Shown piece after piece: positions 22,040-29,540 of a stretch of DNA of 33,183 nt. Location of the stretch: NCBI GenBank assembly GCA_902805545.1, contig CADCTD010000180.1, positions 1-33,183 of the forward strand. The letters are read 5' to 3'. Source of the DNA: an uncultured Craurococcus sp. (GTDB lineage Bacteria; Pseudomonadota; Alphaproteobacteria; Acetobacterales; Acetobacteraceae). Both the position numbers and the translations under genes were made by a program. Each line of letters begins with the position of its first letter. Positions within the stretch are counted from its first letter, which is position 1. The notes under the pieces were generated by a model, which searched no databases, had not been told where the DNA came from, and worked only from the letters and a program-made list of their open reading frames with translations.

Positions 22040-23146
22040 TCAGGCGTGGTCCAGGTTGCCGCCCGGCGGTGGGGAATGGGAGGGGGAAGGGGGTGGCGCG
22101 GGCGCGGGCGGCTCGGCCTCGCGCAGGCGTGCGGCGGCGGCGCGCCAGATGTCCGGGCGCCACGAGGCGAGGGCCGTGCTGTCGCTGACCGCCCGCGGGA
22201 TCTGGCCCCAGCGGCGCATCTGGCGGAGGAACCAGGCGGCCTGCTCGCGGCGCGGGAAGGTGGCGTTGTGGAAGCGCAGCGGCGCGGCGAGCGGCAGGCC
22301 TTCGGCCGTGCCTTCGAAGCCAGCCATGATCTCGGCGCGATCGAGGCGGGGGAAGGCGCGGCGGCGGAGGATGCTGACGGCCTCGGCCTGGTTCTCCGGC
22401 TCGTCGAGCCAGCGCGCGGCGGCGATGACGGCGGCGGTGCAGGCGGTCGCACTCTCCGGGTCGCGCGTCGCGTAGCCGGCGGCGAAGGCGAGGGCCGTCT
22501 CCGGGTGGTTCGGCCAGATGTCGCCGGAGGAGAGGGCGATGCGTCCGGCGCCGAGGGTGGCGGCATGGCTGCCCCAGGGCTCGCCGGCGCAGAAGCCGTC
22601 GATCTCGCCCTCGGCCAGGCGCTGCGCGACCATGGGCGGCGGGACGACGGTGAGGCGGAGGTCGCGGTCGGGGTCGAGTCCGGCCTCGGCCAGCCAGAAG
22701 CGCAGCAGGTAGTTGTGCGAAGAGAAGGGAAAGGCGACGGCCAGCGTCAGCGGCGGCCGGCCCTGCCCGACGCGGCGGCGGACCAGGGCGCCGAAGCTGG
22801 CGGCGGGGAGCGGGCGAGGGAAGCGGCCGAGCTCCTGCGCAAGCGCGTTGGCGAGGGTGACGGTACTGCCATTGGCCCCGAGCCCGGCGGTAACCGTGAC
22901 CTGGGCACGGACGCCGGAGAGGCCGGCTGCCAGCGCGATGGGCATGGGGCCGAGGAGATGGGCGGCATCAAGGGCGCCGAAGGCGATCTTGTCGCGCAGC
23001 GCGGCCCAGGAGGGCTCGGCTGAGAGGGTGACGCGGAGCCCGACGGCATCGAACAGGCCGAGCTCCTGCGCTGCGAGCAGCGGCGCGGCATCGGTCAGCG
23101 GGACGAAGCCGATGCGGAGGGTGCGCAGGACCGGGTGGTGGCGCAT
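22040..23146 (-). CDS. nasS: NasS/NrtA-family nitrate-sensing protein
   Basis: Nitrate/bicarbonate-binding NrtA/CmpA fold. Without a signal peptide and next to nasT, it is NasS, the cytoplasmic sensor that holds NasT until nitrate or nitrite binds. Seen: LRIGFVPLTDAAPLLAAQELGLFDAVGL at the N-terminus, EPSWAALRDKIAFGALDAAHLLGPMPIALA, and FCAGEPWGSHAA. 368 residues from ATG 23146, which precedes the conserved LRIGF start; the frame opens further upstream (23302) but that part is unlike the family. The Pro-rich C-terminal tail is unusual. Its usual downstream targets (transporter, nitrite and nitrate reductases) are missing here. Confidence 0.85.
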   Translation of the reverse strand: MRHHPVLRTLRIGFVPLTDAAPLLAAQELGLFDAVGLRVTLSAEPSWAALRDKIAFGALDAAHLLGPMPIALAAGLSGVRAQVTVTAGLGANGSTVTLANALAQELGRFPRPLPAASFGALVRRRVGQGRPPLTLAVAFPFSSHNYLLRFWLAEAGLDPDRDLRLTVVPPPMVAQRLAEGEIDGFCAGEPWGSHAATLGAGRIALSSGDIWPNHPETALAFAAGYATRDPESATACTAAVIAAARWLDEPENQAEAVSILRRRAFPRLDRAEIMAGFEGTAEGLPLAAPLRFHNATFPRREQAAWFLRQMRRWGQIPRAVSDSTALASWRPDIWRAAAARLREAEPPAPAPPPSPSHSPPPGGNLDHA

Positions 23147-23245
23147 TGGGCGGGGGGCGTCGTCGGCATCGGGCGGCAAGGGCGGTCCTCCGGCCCGGAT
23201 GAGCCAGATGCGGGCCGCCATTGGACCGCGGTTGGATCGGACGAT

Positions 23246-23264
23246 CGGCCCCGCTTGGGGGCCG
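23246..23264. other. Stable hairpin between nasT and nasS
   Basis: On the forward strand CGGCCCC-GCTTG-GGGGCCG, a perfect 7-base stem, about 100 bases upstream of the nasS start. ANTAR proteins such as NasT act on leader-RNA hairpins, but the classical target has two hairpins with six-base loops; this one has a five-base loop, so it does not fit that model well. Confidence 0.35.
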
Positions 23265-23343
23265 TGGGATGCACGCCGTTGCGCACCGCCTCGCCTGCCC
23301 AAGGCATCAGAAGCGGAGGCGGCCGGTCAAGGAAGCATTGCGT

Positions 23344-23373
23344 GCATAACGGGCAAACAAAATAACTGGACAA
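23344..23373 (-). promoter_or_regulatory. Candidate sigma-70-type promoter for nasS in an A+T-rich patch
   Basis: On the minus strand TTGTCC (23368-23373) and TTATGC (23344-23349) are 18 bases apart. The ~60-base stretch 23341-23402 is strikingly A+T-rich for this genome, which is typical of promoter DNA. Confidence 0.35.
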
Positions 23374-23387
23374 GAAGGATCACAAAT

Positions 23388-23402
23388 TAGGCGAATTGCC
23401 TA
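23388..23402 (-). terminator. Short dyad at the nasT stop codon
   Basis: TAGGC-GAATT-GCCTA, a 5-base stem including the nasT stop codon. On the minus strand it is followed by ATTT, so it could be a weak intrinsic terminator after nasT. Confidence 0.3.
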
Positions 23403-23999
23403 GTTTGAGTCCAAAAGGCGAGCGGCGAGGGCCGCAATTTTCAGGCCGCGATCCATCGCCATGCGGCGGAGGCGGCGATAGGCCTCCGGCTCGGTGAGGC
23501 GGTGGCGCTCCATGAGCAGGGCCTTGGCGCGGTCGACCAGCTTGCGCTCCTCGAGGTCGCGGCGGGCGGTGGCAAGCTCCGCCCGCAGCGCCTGGTGCGC
23601 GCGGAAGCGGCGGATGGCGACCTCGATCACCGGGCGGAGGCGGGCGGGGGCCATGCCCTCCACCACATAGGCCGAGACGCCGGCGGCCAATGCTTCCTCA
23701 ATCTGCTCGGGCTCGGCCTTCTCGGCGAAGAGGATGACCGGGCGGGGCTCGTCGCGGTGGAGGGCGCGCATGCCTTCGAGCTCGTCGCGCGAGGGGTCGT
23801 CGAGGCCGCAGACAATCACCTCGGCGCCGGTGTCGCGGACATGACGCGTCAGGGTCCGCGTGCCGGAGGCAATGGCGACGACGGTGCAGCCGACGGCGGA
23901 GAGGCCGGCCTCGACGGCGGCCGCGCGCTCCGGGTCACTGTCGACAAGCAAGACGCGCAGCACGCGGGCTCCCGGTTCGATCCGGTCGGTGAGAAGCAT
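23400..23999 (-). CDS. nasT: NasT-type ANTAR antitermination regulator
   Basis: 199 residues: receiver-like domain (LRVLLVDSDPERAAAVEAGL at ~15-34) and C-terminal ANTAR RNA-binding domain (LEERKLVDRAKALLMERHRLTEPEAYRRLRRMAMDRGLKIAALAARLL). NasT binds leader-RNA hairpins of nitrate-assimilation operons and prevents early termination once NasS lets it go. The receiver seems degenerate: where the phosphorylated Asp is expected the sequence reads VCGLDDPSRDE, with the usual first Asp apparently Gly. NasT works without phosphorylation, so this need not inactivate it. It is upstream of nasS and divergent from the gene at 24083. Confidence 0.88.
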   Translation of the reverse strand: MLLTDRIEPGARVLRVLLVDSDPERAAAVEAGLSAVGCTVVAIASGTRTLTRHVRDTGAEVIVCGLDDPSRDELEGMRALHRDEPRPVILFAEKAEPEQIEEALAAGVSAYVVEGMAPARLRPVIEVAIRRFRAHQALRAELATARRDLEERKLVDRAKALLMERHRLTEPEAYRRLRRMAMDRGLKIAALAARLLDSN

Positions 24000-24082
24000 G
24001 GATCGTGCCGCGTGACGAAGGCGGCGGCGCTTGACCTCGGAGGCGGGGGGGCCAGTATCGGAATGGCGGAGGGAGAGGCGCC

Positions 24083-25336
24083 ATGGTGGACGACATCCTT
24101 GTCATCGGCGGGGGTATCGGCGGGCTGACGCTCGCCCTCTGCCTGCACCGCAACGGCATCTCCTGCCGCGTCGTCGAGGCGGTGGCGGAGGTGAAGCCGC
24201 TCGGCGTCGGGGTGAACATCCTGCCGCATGCCGCGGCCGAGCTGGCGCGGCTCGGCCTGCAGGACGAGCTGCTCAGGCATTGCGTGCAGACGGATGAGGC
24301 GAATTTCTTCAACCGCTTCGGGCAGCTGATCCACCGCGAGCCGCTCGGGCGGGCGGCGGGCTATGCGCATCCGCAGATGTCGATCCATCGGGCGGACCTG
24401 CATGGGGTGCTGCTGGCGGCCGTGCGGGCGCGGCTGGGGGAAGGGGCGGTGCTGTTCGACCGGCGGGTTGCGCGGGTGGAGCAGGACGAGGATGGCGTCA
24501 CCCTCTCCTTCACCCCGGGACGGGGCGGGGGGACGCCGGAGCCGCTGCGGGGGAGCGCCGCGGTCGGGGCGGATGGCATCCACTCCGTGCTGCGGCGGCA
24601 GTTCTACCCGAATGAGGGCGAGCCGAAATACACCGGCTACAACATGTGGCGCGGCGTCACGCGCTGGCCGCCGGTCCTCACCGGCGCGAGCATGACGCGG
24701 GCGGGTTGGCTGAAGACGGGCAAGATGGTGATCTACCCGATCCGCCATGACGTGGATGGCGAAGGGCGGCAGCTCATCAACTGGGTCTTCGAGGTGGAGA
24801 CGGAAACGCATCGTTCCCGGCGGGACTGGAACCGGCCGGGGGATGTGGAGGATGTCATCCCCTATGTGCGGGACTGGGTCTTCGACTGGCTCGATTTGCC
24901 GGCGATGCTGCGGGCCTCCGACGTGGTGCTGGAATTCCCGATGGTGGACCAGGACCCGCTGCCGCGCTGGAGCTTCGGGCGGCTGACGCTGCTCGGCGAT
25001 GCGGCGCATCCGATGGTGCCGCGCGGCTCGAACGGGGCGGGGCAGTCCATCCTCGATGCGCGCTGCCTGGCGGATCGGCTGGCGCAGCATGCGGACGACC
25101 CGGAGACGGCGCTGAAGGCCTACGAGGCGGAGCGGCTGCCGGCGACCACGCAGGTGGTGCTGACCAACCGCAAGACGCCGCCGGATGCGATCCTCGGCGA
25201 GGTCTATGCGCGGACGGGCGACCGGCCCTTCGCGCGGATCGAGGATGTGATGACGCGCGAGGAGATGCTGGCCATCACGGGTGGCTACAAGCGCATCGCC
25301 GGCTATGATCTCGAGACACTCAAGGCACGGGCCTGA
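24083..25336 (+). CDS. PhzS-like FAD-dependent aromatic monooxygenase
   Basis: 417 residues, group A flavoprotein monooxygenase. Seen: FAD-binding GGGIGGLTLAL at ~9-19, the ADGIHS (DG) motif, and LLGDAAHPMVPRGSNGA (GD motif). It strongly resembles PhzS, which hydroxylates and decarboxylates a phenazine carboxylate: shared stretches include PLGVGVNILPHA, MSIHRADL, MWRGVTRWP, EFPMVDQDPLPRWSFGR. The substrate here is probably an aromatic or N-heteroaromatic compound, but no phenazine genes are present. ATG 24083 follows GGAGGGAGAGG. It leads a tight three-gene operon (5- and 2-base gaps) and is divergent from nasT. Confidence 0.9.
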   Translation: MVDDILVIGGGIGGLTLALCLHRNGISCRVVEAVAEVKPLGVGVNILPHAAAELARLGLQDELLRHCVQTDEANFFNRFGQLIHREPLGRAAGYAHPQMSIHRADLHGVLLAAVRARLGEGAVLFDRRVARVEQDEDGVTLSFTPGRGGGTPEPLRGSAAVGADGIHSVLRRQFYPNEGEPKYTGYNMWRGVTRWPPVLTGASMTRAGWLKTGKMVIYPIRHDVDGEGRQLINWVFEVETETHRSRRDWNRPGDVEDVIPYVRDWVFDWLDLPAMLRASDVVLEFPMVDQDPLPRWSFGRLTLLGDAAHPMVPRGSNGAGQSILDARCLADRLAQHADDPETALKAYEAERLPATTQVVLTNRKTPPDAILGEVYARTGDRPFARIEDVMTREEMLAITGGYKRIAGYDLETLKARA

Positions 25337-25341
25337 CGATC

Positions 25342-26769
25342 ATGGACAACAGCGAAGAGATCTGGCGGCTGGTGGATGCCAAGCGGGGCGGCTTCGAGGC
25401 GCTCTCCGACCGCGTCTGGGGCATGCCGGAGCTGGCCTATACCGAGACGCGCTCCTGCGCCGAGCATGCGGCGATGCTGCGCGAGCAGGGCTTCCGGGTA
25501 ACGGAGAAGGTGGCCGGCATTCCGACCGCGGTGATGGGCGAGGCGGGGGAGGGCGGTCCGGTCATCGCCATCCTCGGCGAGTATGACGCGCTGCCGGGGC
25601 TCAGCCAGGAGGCGGGCGTCGCGGAGCCGCGGCCGCTGCCGGGGCCGGGCTTCGGGCATGGCTGCGGGCACAACCTGCTGGGCTCCGCCTCGCTGCTGGC
25701 GGCGACGGCGGTGAAGGACTGGCTGGCGGCGAACAACCTGCCGGGGCGGGTGCGGTACTACGGCTGTCCTGCCGAGGAAGGCGGGGCGGCGAAGGGCTTC
25801 ATGGTCCGCGACGGCGCCTTCAAAGATGTCGATGTCGCCATTTCCTGGCATCCGGCGGCCTTCGCGGCGGTGCAGGAGGCCGTCTCCCTCGCCAATACGC
25901 GGATCGACTTCTCCTTCGTCGGGCGGGCGAGCCATGCGGCGGCGGCGCCGCATCTCGGGCGGAGCGCGCTCGATGCCGTCGAGCTGATGAATGTCGGCGT
26001 CAACTACCTGCGCGAGCACATGCCGAGCGATGCGCGCGTCCACTACGCCTATCTCGATGCGGGCGGCGTCGCGCCCAATGTCGTGCAGCCGACGGCCAAG
26101 GTGCGCTACCTGATCCGGGCGCGGGACCTCGTCGAGCTGCGCCGGCTGATCGAGCGGGTGCGGAAGGTCGCCGATGGGGCGGCGCTGATGACGGAGACCA
26201 GGGTCTCGTCGAGGGTCGTCTCCGGCGTCTCCAACCTGCTCGGCAACGGGCCGCTGGAACGCGCGATGCAGAACAACCTCGACCGGCTGGGGCCGCCGCC
26301 CTTCGACGATCTCGACCGGGCGCGGGCCGCCGAGTTCCAGGCGACGCTGACCGAGGAGGACATCGCGGCCTCCTGGCGGCGGATCGGGCTGCCGATGCGC
26401 AAGGGCGTCGCGCTCTGCGACGTTGTCGTGCCGCTCGAGGTGCGTGGTGCCCCGATGATGGGCTCGACCGATGTGGGCGACGTCTCCTGGGTGGTGCCGA
26501 CGGTGCAGGCGCGGGGCTCGACCTATGCGATCGGCACGCCGGGGCATTCCTGGCAGCTCACGGCGCAGGGCAAGCTGCCGGCGGCGCACAAGGGCATGGT
26601 GCATGTGGCGAAGGTGATGGCGGGCACGGCGGTCGACTGCCTGCGCGACCCGGCGCTCATCGAGGCGGCGAAGGCGGACCTGGCGGCGCGGACGGCCGAC
26701 AACCCCTATGAGCCGGTGCTCTCGCCCGATGTGCAGCCGCCTTTCGACATGTCCGTGACGGCAGCCTGA
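25342..26769 (+). CDS. AbgB-like M20 family amidohydrolase
   Basis: 475 residues. M20 zinc amidohydrolases split amide bonds of small acylated amino compounds; AbgB is part of the p-aminobenzoyl-glutamate hydrolase. Seen: VWGMPELAYTETRS, ILGEYDALPGLSQ, the metal-binding GHGCGHNLLG, YGCPAEEGGAAKGFM (catalytic/metal Glu pair), and the lid-domain RASHAAAAPHLGRSALDAVELMNVG. The C-terminal GSTDVGDVSWVVPT...GTPGHSWQ segment is AbgB-type. It is normally a heterodimer partner of AbgA, which is absent here, so the substrate probably differs. It begins 5 bases after the monooxygenase stop. Confidence 0.92.
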   Translation: MDNSEEIWRLVDAKRGGFEALSDRVWGMPELAYTETRSCAEHAAMLREQGFRVTEKVAGIPTAVMGEAGEGGPVIAILGEYDALPGLSQEAGVAEPRPLPGPGFGHGCGHNLLGSASLLAATAVKDWLAANNLPGRVRYYGCPAEEGGAAKGFMVRDGAFKDVDVAISWHPAAFAAVQEAVSLANTRIDFSFVGRASHAAAAPHLGRSALDAVELMNVGVNYLREHMPSDARVHYAYLDAGGVAPNVVQPTAKVRYLIRARDLVELRRLIERVRKVADGAALMTETRVSSRVVSGVSNLLGNGPLERAMQNNLDRLGPPPFDDLDRARAAEFQATLTEEDIAASWRRIGLPMRKGVALCDVVVPLEVRGAPMMGSTDVGDVSWVVPTVQARGSTYAIGTPGHSWQLTAQGKLPAAHKGMVHVAKVMAGTAVDCLRDPALIEAAKADLAARTADNPYEPVLSPDVQPPFDMSVTAA

Positions 26770-26771
26770 CC

Positions 26772-27698
26772 ATGCAGCTTGGAGTGGGGGCGAAGGGCGT
26801 CTTCGTCATCGCGCCGACGCCGTTTACGGCGGATGGCGCGCTCGATCTCGGCAGCACGGACCGGATGGTGGAGGCCTATCTCGCCGCGGGGGCGAGCGGG
26901 CTCACCATCCTCGGCATCATGGGGGAGGCGCCGAAGCTGGATGCGGCCGAGGCGGTGGAGTTCACCGCCCGCGTGCTGCGGCGGGTGGACGGGCGGGTGC
27001 CGGTGGTGGTCGGCGTGTCCTCGCCCGGCTTCGCCAGCATGGGCGCGCTGGCGCGGAGCGCGATGGATGCGGGGGCGGCAGGCGTGATGATCGCGCCGAC
27101 GCCGGGCCTCCGGGGCGACGAGGCGGTGGTGTCCTACATCGCCCAGGCCACCGAGACGGTCGGGGACGTGCCCTTCGTGCTGCAGGACTATCCGCAGGCG
27201 AACGGCATCTTCATGTCCGCCGAGATGATCCGGCGGATGGCCGAGAATCCGGGCCTCGTCATGCTGAAGGCGGAGGACTGGCCGGGGCTCGACAAGATCA
27301 CCACGCTCCGCCGCTTCATGGCGGAGGGGCGGATGCGGCGGATCAGCATCCTCGGCGGGCTCGGTGGCCAATTCCTGCCGGAGGAGCTGGCGCGCGGGGC
27401 AGATGGGATCATGACCGGCTATGCGGTGCCGGAGATGCTGGTCCGGGTCTGCGGGCTGATGGCGAAGGGCGAGCGAGATGCGGCGCAGGATCTGTTCGAC
27501 CTGCACCTGCCGCTGATCCGGACGGAGCTGCAGCCAGGGCTCGGCCTCGCCGTCCGCAAATACGTGCTGATGCGGCGGGGGGTCATCGGCTGCGATGCGC
27601 TCCGGGCGCCGGGGCCGAAGCTCTCTGCCGAGACGCGGGCGGAGGTCGACTACCTGCTCGGGCGGCTGGCGGCGCGGGACCCGGTGGTCACTCTCTGA
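26772..27698 (+). CDS. DapA/N-acetylneuraminate lyase superfamily enzyme
   Basis: 308 residues, TIM-barrel class I aldolase/lyase. Seen: GVFVIAPTPFTADGALD at the N-terminus, ILGIMGEAPKLDAAEA (pyruvate carboxylate-binding position, where true DapA has GTTGE), the Tyr in VLQDYPQANG, and Schiff-base Lys166 in MLKAEDWPG. Changes around these motifs argue against lysine biosynthesis and for a catabolic aldolase, hydratase or lyase. It starts 2 bases after the M20 gene and is surely cotranscribed. Its end overlaps the convergent SRAP gene by 11 bases. Confidence 0.9.
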   Translation: MQLGVGAKGVFVIAPTPFTADGALDLGSTDRMVEAYLAAGASGLTILGIMGEAPKLDAAEAVEFTARVLRRVDGRVPVVVGVSSPGFASMGALARSAMDAGAAGVMIAPTPGLRGDEAVVSYIAQATETVGDVPFVLQDYPQANGIFMSAEMIRRMAENPGLVMLKAEDWPGLDKITTLRRFMAEGRMRRISILGGLGGQFLPEELARGADGIMTGYAVPEMLVRVCGLMAKGERDAAQDLFDLHLPLIRTELQPGLGLAVRKYVLMRRGVIGCDALRAPGPKLSAETRAEVDYLLGRLAARDPVVTL

Positions 27699-28413
27699 AC
27701 TCGGGCGGCGCGTCGTCCAGGCCGGGCGGGGGCATCGCCAGCGGGTCGCGGGCGAGGAGGCCGAGGTCGTTCTCGGCCACCTTGTTGACGCGGCTGGTGA
27801 CGGGCCAGGCGAGGGTCAGCTCCGGCGGGCAGGGCTTCAGCAGGGCGAGGAGGTCCTCCGGCTCGGCCGGCTCCTCGCCGAGCCAGGCGGACCAGGCCTC
27901 GCGGGGCAGGATCATCGGCATGCGGTGGTGCATGGCGGCGAGCTTCTCGTTCGCATCGCCGGTGACGATGGTGCAGGTGCGGAGGATGCTGCCGTCCGGG
28001 GCGCGCCAGCCTTCCCAGAGGCCGGCGAGGGCCATCGGCTCGCCGCCGGCGAGTGCGATGGCGAAGGCCTGCTTCGCCTTGCCCTCGGTGCGCCATTCGT
28101 AGAAGCCGTCGGCGGTGACGAGGCAGCGGCGCTTGCGGAATGCCTCGCGGAAGGACGGTTTCTCCGTGATGCCCTCGGAGCGGGCGTTGATCATCTTGCT
28201 GCCGACCGAGGGGTCGCTCGCCCAGCGGGGGACGAGGCCCCAGCGCAGCGGGTCCAGGTGGCGGGCGCCGGTCTCGGGGTGGCGGCGGACGACCAGCGCG
28301 TCCTGGGTCGGGGCGCGGTTCCAGCTCGGGGGCGTGTTGGGGACGGCGTTCACCGTCTCGAAATAGCGGGCGACGTAGCCGGCGCCGCGCTGCTGGAAGT
28401 ATCGTCCGCACAT
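27688..28413 (-). CDS. SRAP (HMCES/YedK) abasic-site DNA-protein crosslink protein
   Basis: 241 residues. SRAP proteins shield abasic sites in single-stranded DNA by a thiazolidine link through Cys2. All active residues are present: Cys2 (MCGRYF), Asn76 in INARSE, Glu106 in GFYEWR, His163 in HHRMP. Other family segments are WGLVPRWA and FREAFRKRRCLVTADGF. Usual length. No LexA-type box was identified upstream. It is flanked by a convergent lyase gene and a divergent glutathione transferase gene 33 bases away. Confidence 0.95.
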   Translation of the reverse strand: MCGRYFQQRGAGYVARYFETVNAVPNTPPSWNRAPTQDALVVRRHPETGARHLDPLRWGLVPRWASDPSVGSKMINARSEGITEKPSFREAFRKRRCLVTADGFYEWRTEGKAKQAFAIALAGGEPMALAGLWEGWRAPDGSILRTCTIVTGDANEKLAAMHHRMPMILPREAWSAWLGEEPAEPEDLLALLKPCPPELTLAWPVTSRVNKVAENDLGLLARDPLAMPPPGLDDAPPEFRE

Positions 28414-28446
28414 GCGGTCAGTCTACATCAGGGCTGGGGGAAGGCG

Positions 28447-29082
28447 ATGGCGGAGCTCGAGATCATCGGCGTGGCGCGGAGCACCTATGTGTGGACCTGC
28501 CGGATGGTCTGCGCGGAGAAGGGCGTCGCCTACACCCATACCCGCGGCTGGCCTGGGACGCCGGAGATGCGGGCGCTGCACCCCTTCGGCAAGATCCCGG
28601 CGATGCGGCACGGCGCGCTCGTGCTCTATGAGTCGAAGGCGATCTGCACCTATGTCGACCGGGTCTTCCCCGGGCCGAGGCTGATTCCGGAGGAGCCGGT
28701 GGCGCAGGCGCTGGTCGAGCAGTGGGTCTCGGTGGTGAACACCGTGATCGATCCGCACTGCATCCGGCGGTACCTTTACGCGCATGTCTTCCCCGGCACG
28801 GAGGATGGCGCGCCGGACCTGGCGGCGGCGGAGGCGGCGGTGCCGGGGCTGCAGGAGCAGCTCCGCTTCCTGGATCGTAGCGTGGCGCCGACCGGCCATC
28901 TCGTGGGGGACGGGTTCACGCTGGCGGATGCGAACCTGCTGCCAATCCTCTACTACCTGGCGCGGCTGCCGGAGGCGGGGACGATCATGGCAGGGCTGCC
29001 GGCGCTGACGGCGTATCTGGCGGGGCATCTGGCGCGGCCGAGCGTGGCGGCGACGGAACCGTCGCCGCCAAAGCCGAAATGA
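28447..29082 (+). CDS. Glutathione S-transferase family protein
   Basis: 211 residues. N-terminal thioredoxin-like domain: STYVWTCRMVCAEKGVAYTH, then LHPFGKIPAMRHGALVLYESKAICTYVDRVF, with the GKIPA cis-proline and the ES glutathione-binding pair. C-terminal helical domain: LVGDGFTLADANLLPILYYLARL, with the conserved N-capping Asp region. The catalytic residue is probably a Ser near position 12. Substrate unknown. ATG 28447 follows GGGGAAGG (28437-28444). Two hairpins follow the stop. Confidence 0.93.
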   Translation: MAELEIIGVARSTYVWTCRMVCAEKGVAYTHTRGWPGTPEMRALHPFGKIPAMRHGALVLYESKAICTYVDRVFPGPRLIPEEPVAQALVEQWVSVVNTVIDPHCIRRYLYAHVFPGTEDGAPDLAAAEAAVPGLQEQLRFLDRSVAPTGHLVGDGFTLADANLLPILYYLARLPEAGTIMAGLPALTAYLAGHLARPSVAATEPSPPKPK

Positions 29083-29088
29083 CGGGAG

Positions 29089-29112
29089 GCCAAGGGCTCT
29101 TCGGCCCTTGGC
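29089..29112. terminator. Hairpin after the glutathione transferase gene
   Basis: GCCAAGGGC-TCTTCG-GCCCTTGGC, a perfect 9-base stem with a 6-base loop, 7 bases after the stop codon and between convergent genes. No T-tract follows; probably acts in both directions. Confidence 0.55.
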
Positions 29113-29126
29113 AGGGGGAGTAGGAA

Positions 29127-29143
29127 GGGGGACGGCGTCCCCC
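29127..29143. terminator. Second hairpin between glutathione transferase and DUF1127 genes
   Basis: GGGGGAC-GGC-GTCCCCC, a perfect 7-base stem, 8 bases before the DUF1127 stop (minus strand). Likely the terminator of the DUF1127 gene, paired with the one at 29089. Confidence 0.45.
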
Positions 29144-29151
29144 CTCGTGCC

Positions 29152-29367
29152 TCAGGCCTCCCACCAGTATTTCCGCATCTCCTTCAGCGCATCATGAGGC
29201 CCGATGCCGATGTCGCGGAGCATGCGCGGCTCCATCCCCTGCAGGTATTGCCGCTCGCGGCGCCGGGCCAGGCCGAGCCGCAGCCAGGCCGTGACGCGGA
29301 CGCGCAGCGGGCGCCGGGTGAGGCTGGCGGGAAGGGCGAAGGCGGGCGTGCGGAGGGCGGTCTGCAT
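29152..29367 (-). CDS. DUF1127 small basic protein
   Basis: 71 residues, basic. The C-terminus has the DUF1127 motif: RRRERQYLQGMEPRMLRDIGIGPHDALKEMRKYWWE. DUF1127 proteins are common in Alphaproteobacteria; some bind RNA or affect phosphate and carbon metabolism (shown in Agrobacterium and Rhodobacter for related proteins). ATG 29367 is preceded by GGGAG and GGAG. It is divergent from a MocR-type regulator, with a 173-base gap between them. Confidence 0.88.
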   Translation of the reverse strand: MQTALRTPAFALPASLTRRPLRVRVTAWLRLGLARRRERQYLQGMEPRMLRDIGIGPHDALKEMRKYWWEA

Positions 29368-29423
29368 GGCTCCAATCTCCCGGGTTGGGGTGATGGAGGA
29401 TGGGGCGGGCCGATCTTGCGGTC

Positions 29424-29461
29424 CCGGTACGGGCGGGCGGAGGCGGGGTGAACTGTACCGG
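29424..29461. promoter_or_regulatory. Inverted repeat, possible MocR operator
   Basis: CCGGTAC (29424-29430) and GTACCGG (29455-29461), separated by 24 bases, in the gap between the divergent DUF1127 and MocR-type genes. Centre-to-centre spacing is 31 bases, about three helical turns. MocR proteins often bind paired sites by their own gene; this is a candidate only. Confidence 0.35.
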
Positions 29462-29540
29462 TCGGCGGGCGGCACAGTGTAGCCGGCGTTCAGGACGGTG
29501 ATGCTTGCGAAGGCGGGCCGAGGGGCGGCAGGCTGGGGGC

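Noticed and set aside
20145-22475. A 776-codon open frame on the plus strand opposite cysG, with another (21326-23023) opposite nasS
   Set aside because: Both are antisense to clear genes, have Gly/Arg/Ala-rich composition and no family motifs.
23246-23264. The hairpin upstream of nasS as a classical ANTAR (NasT) target
   Set aside because: Only one clear hairpin is seen and its loop has five bases; the known target has two hairpins with six-base loops.
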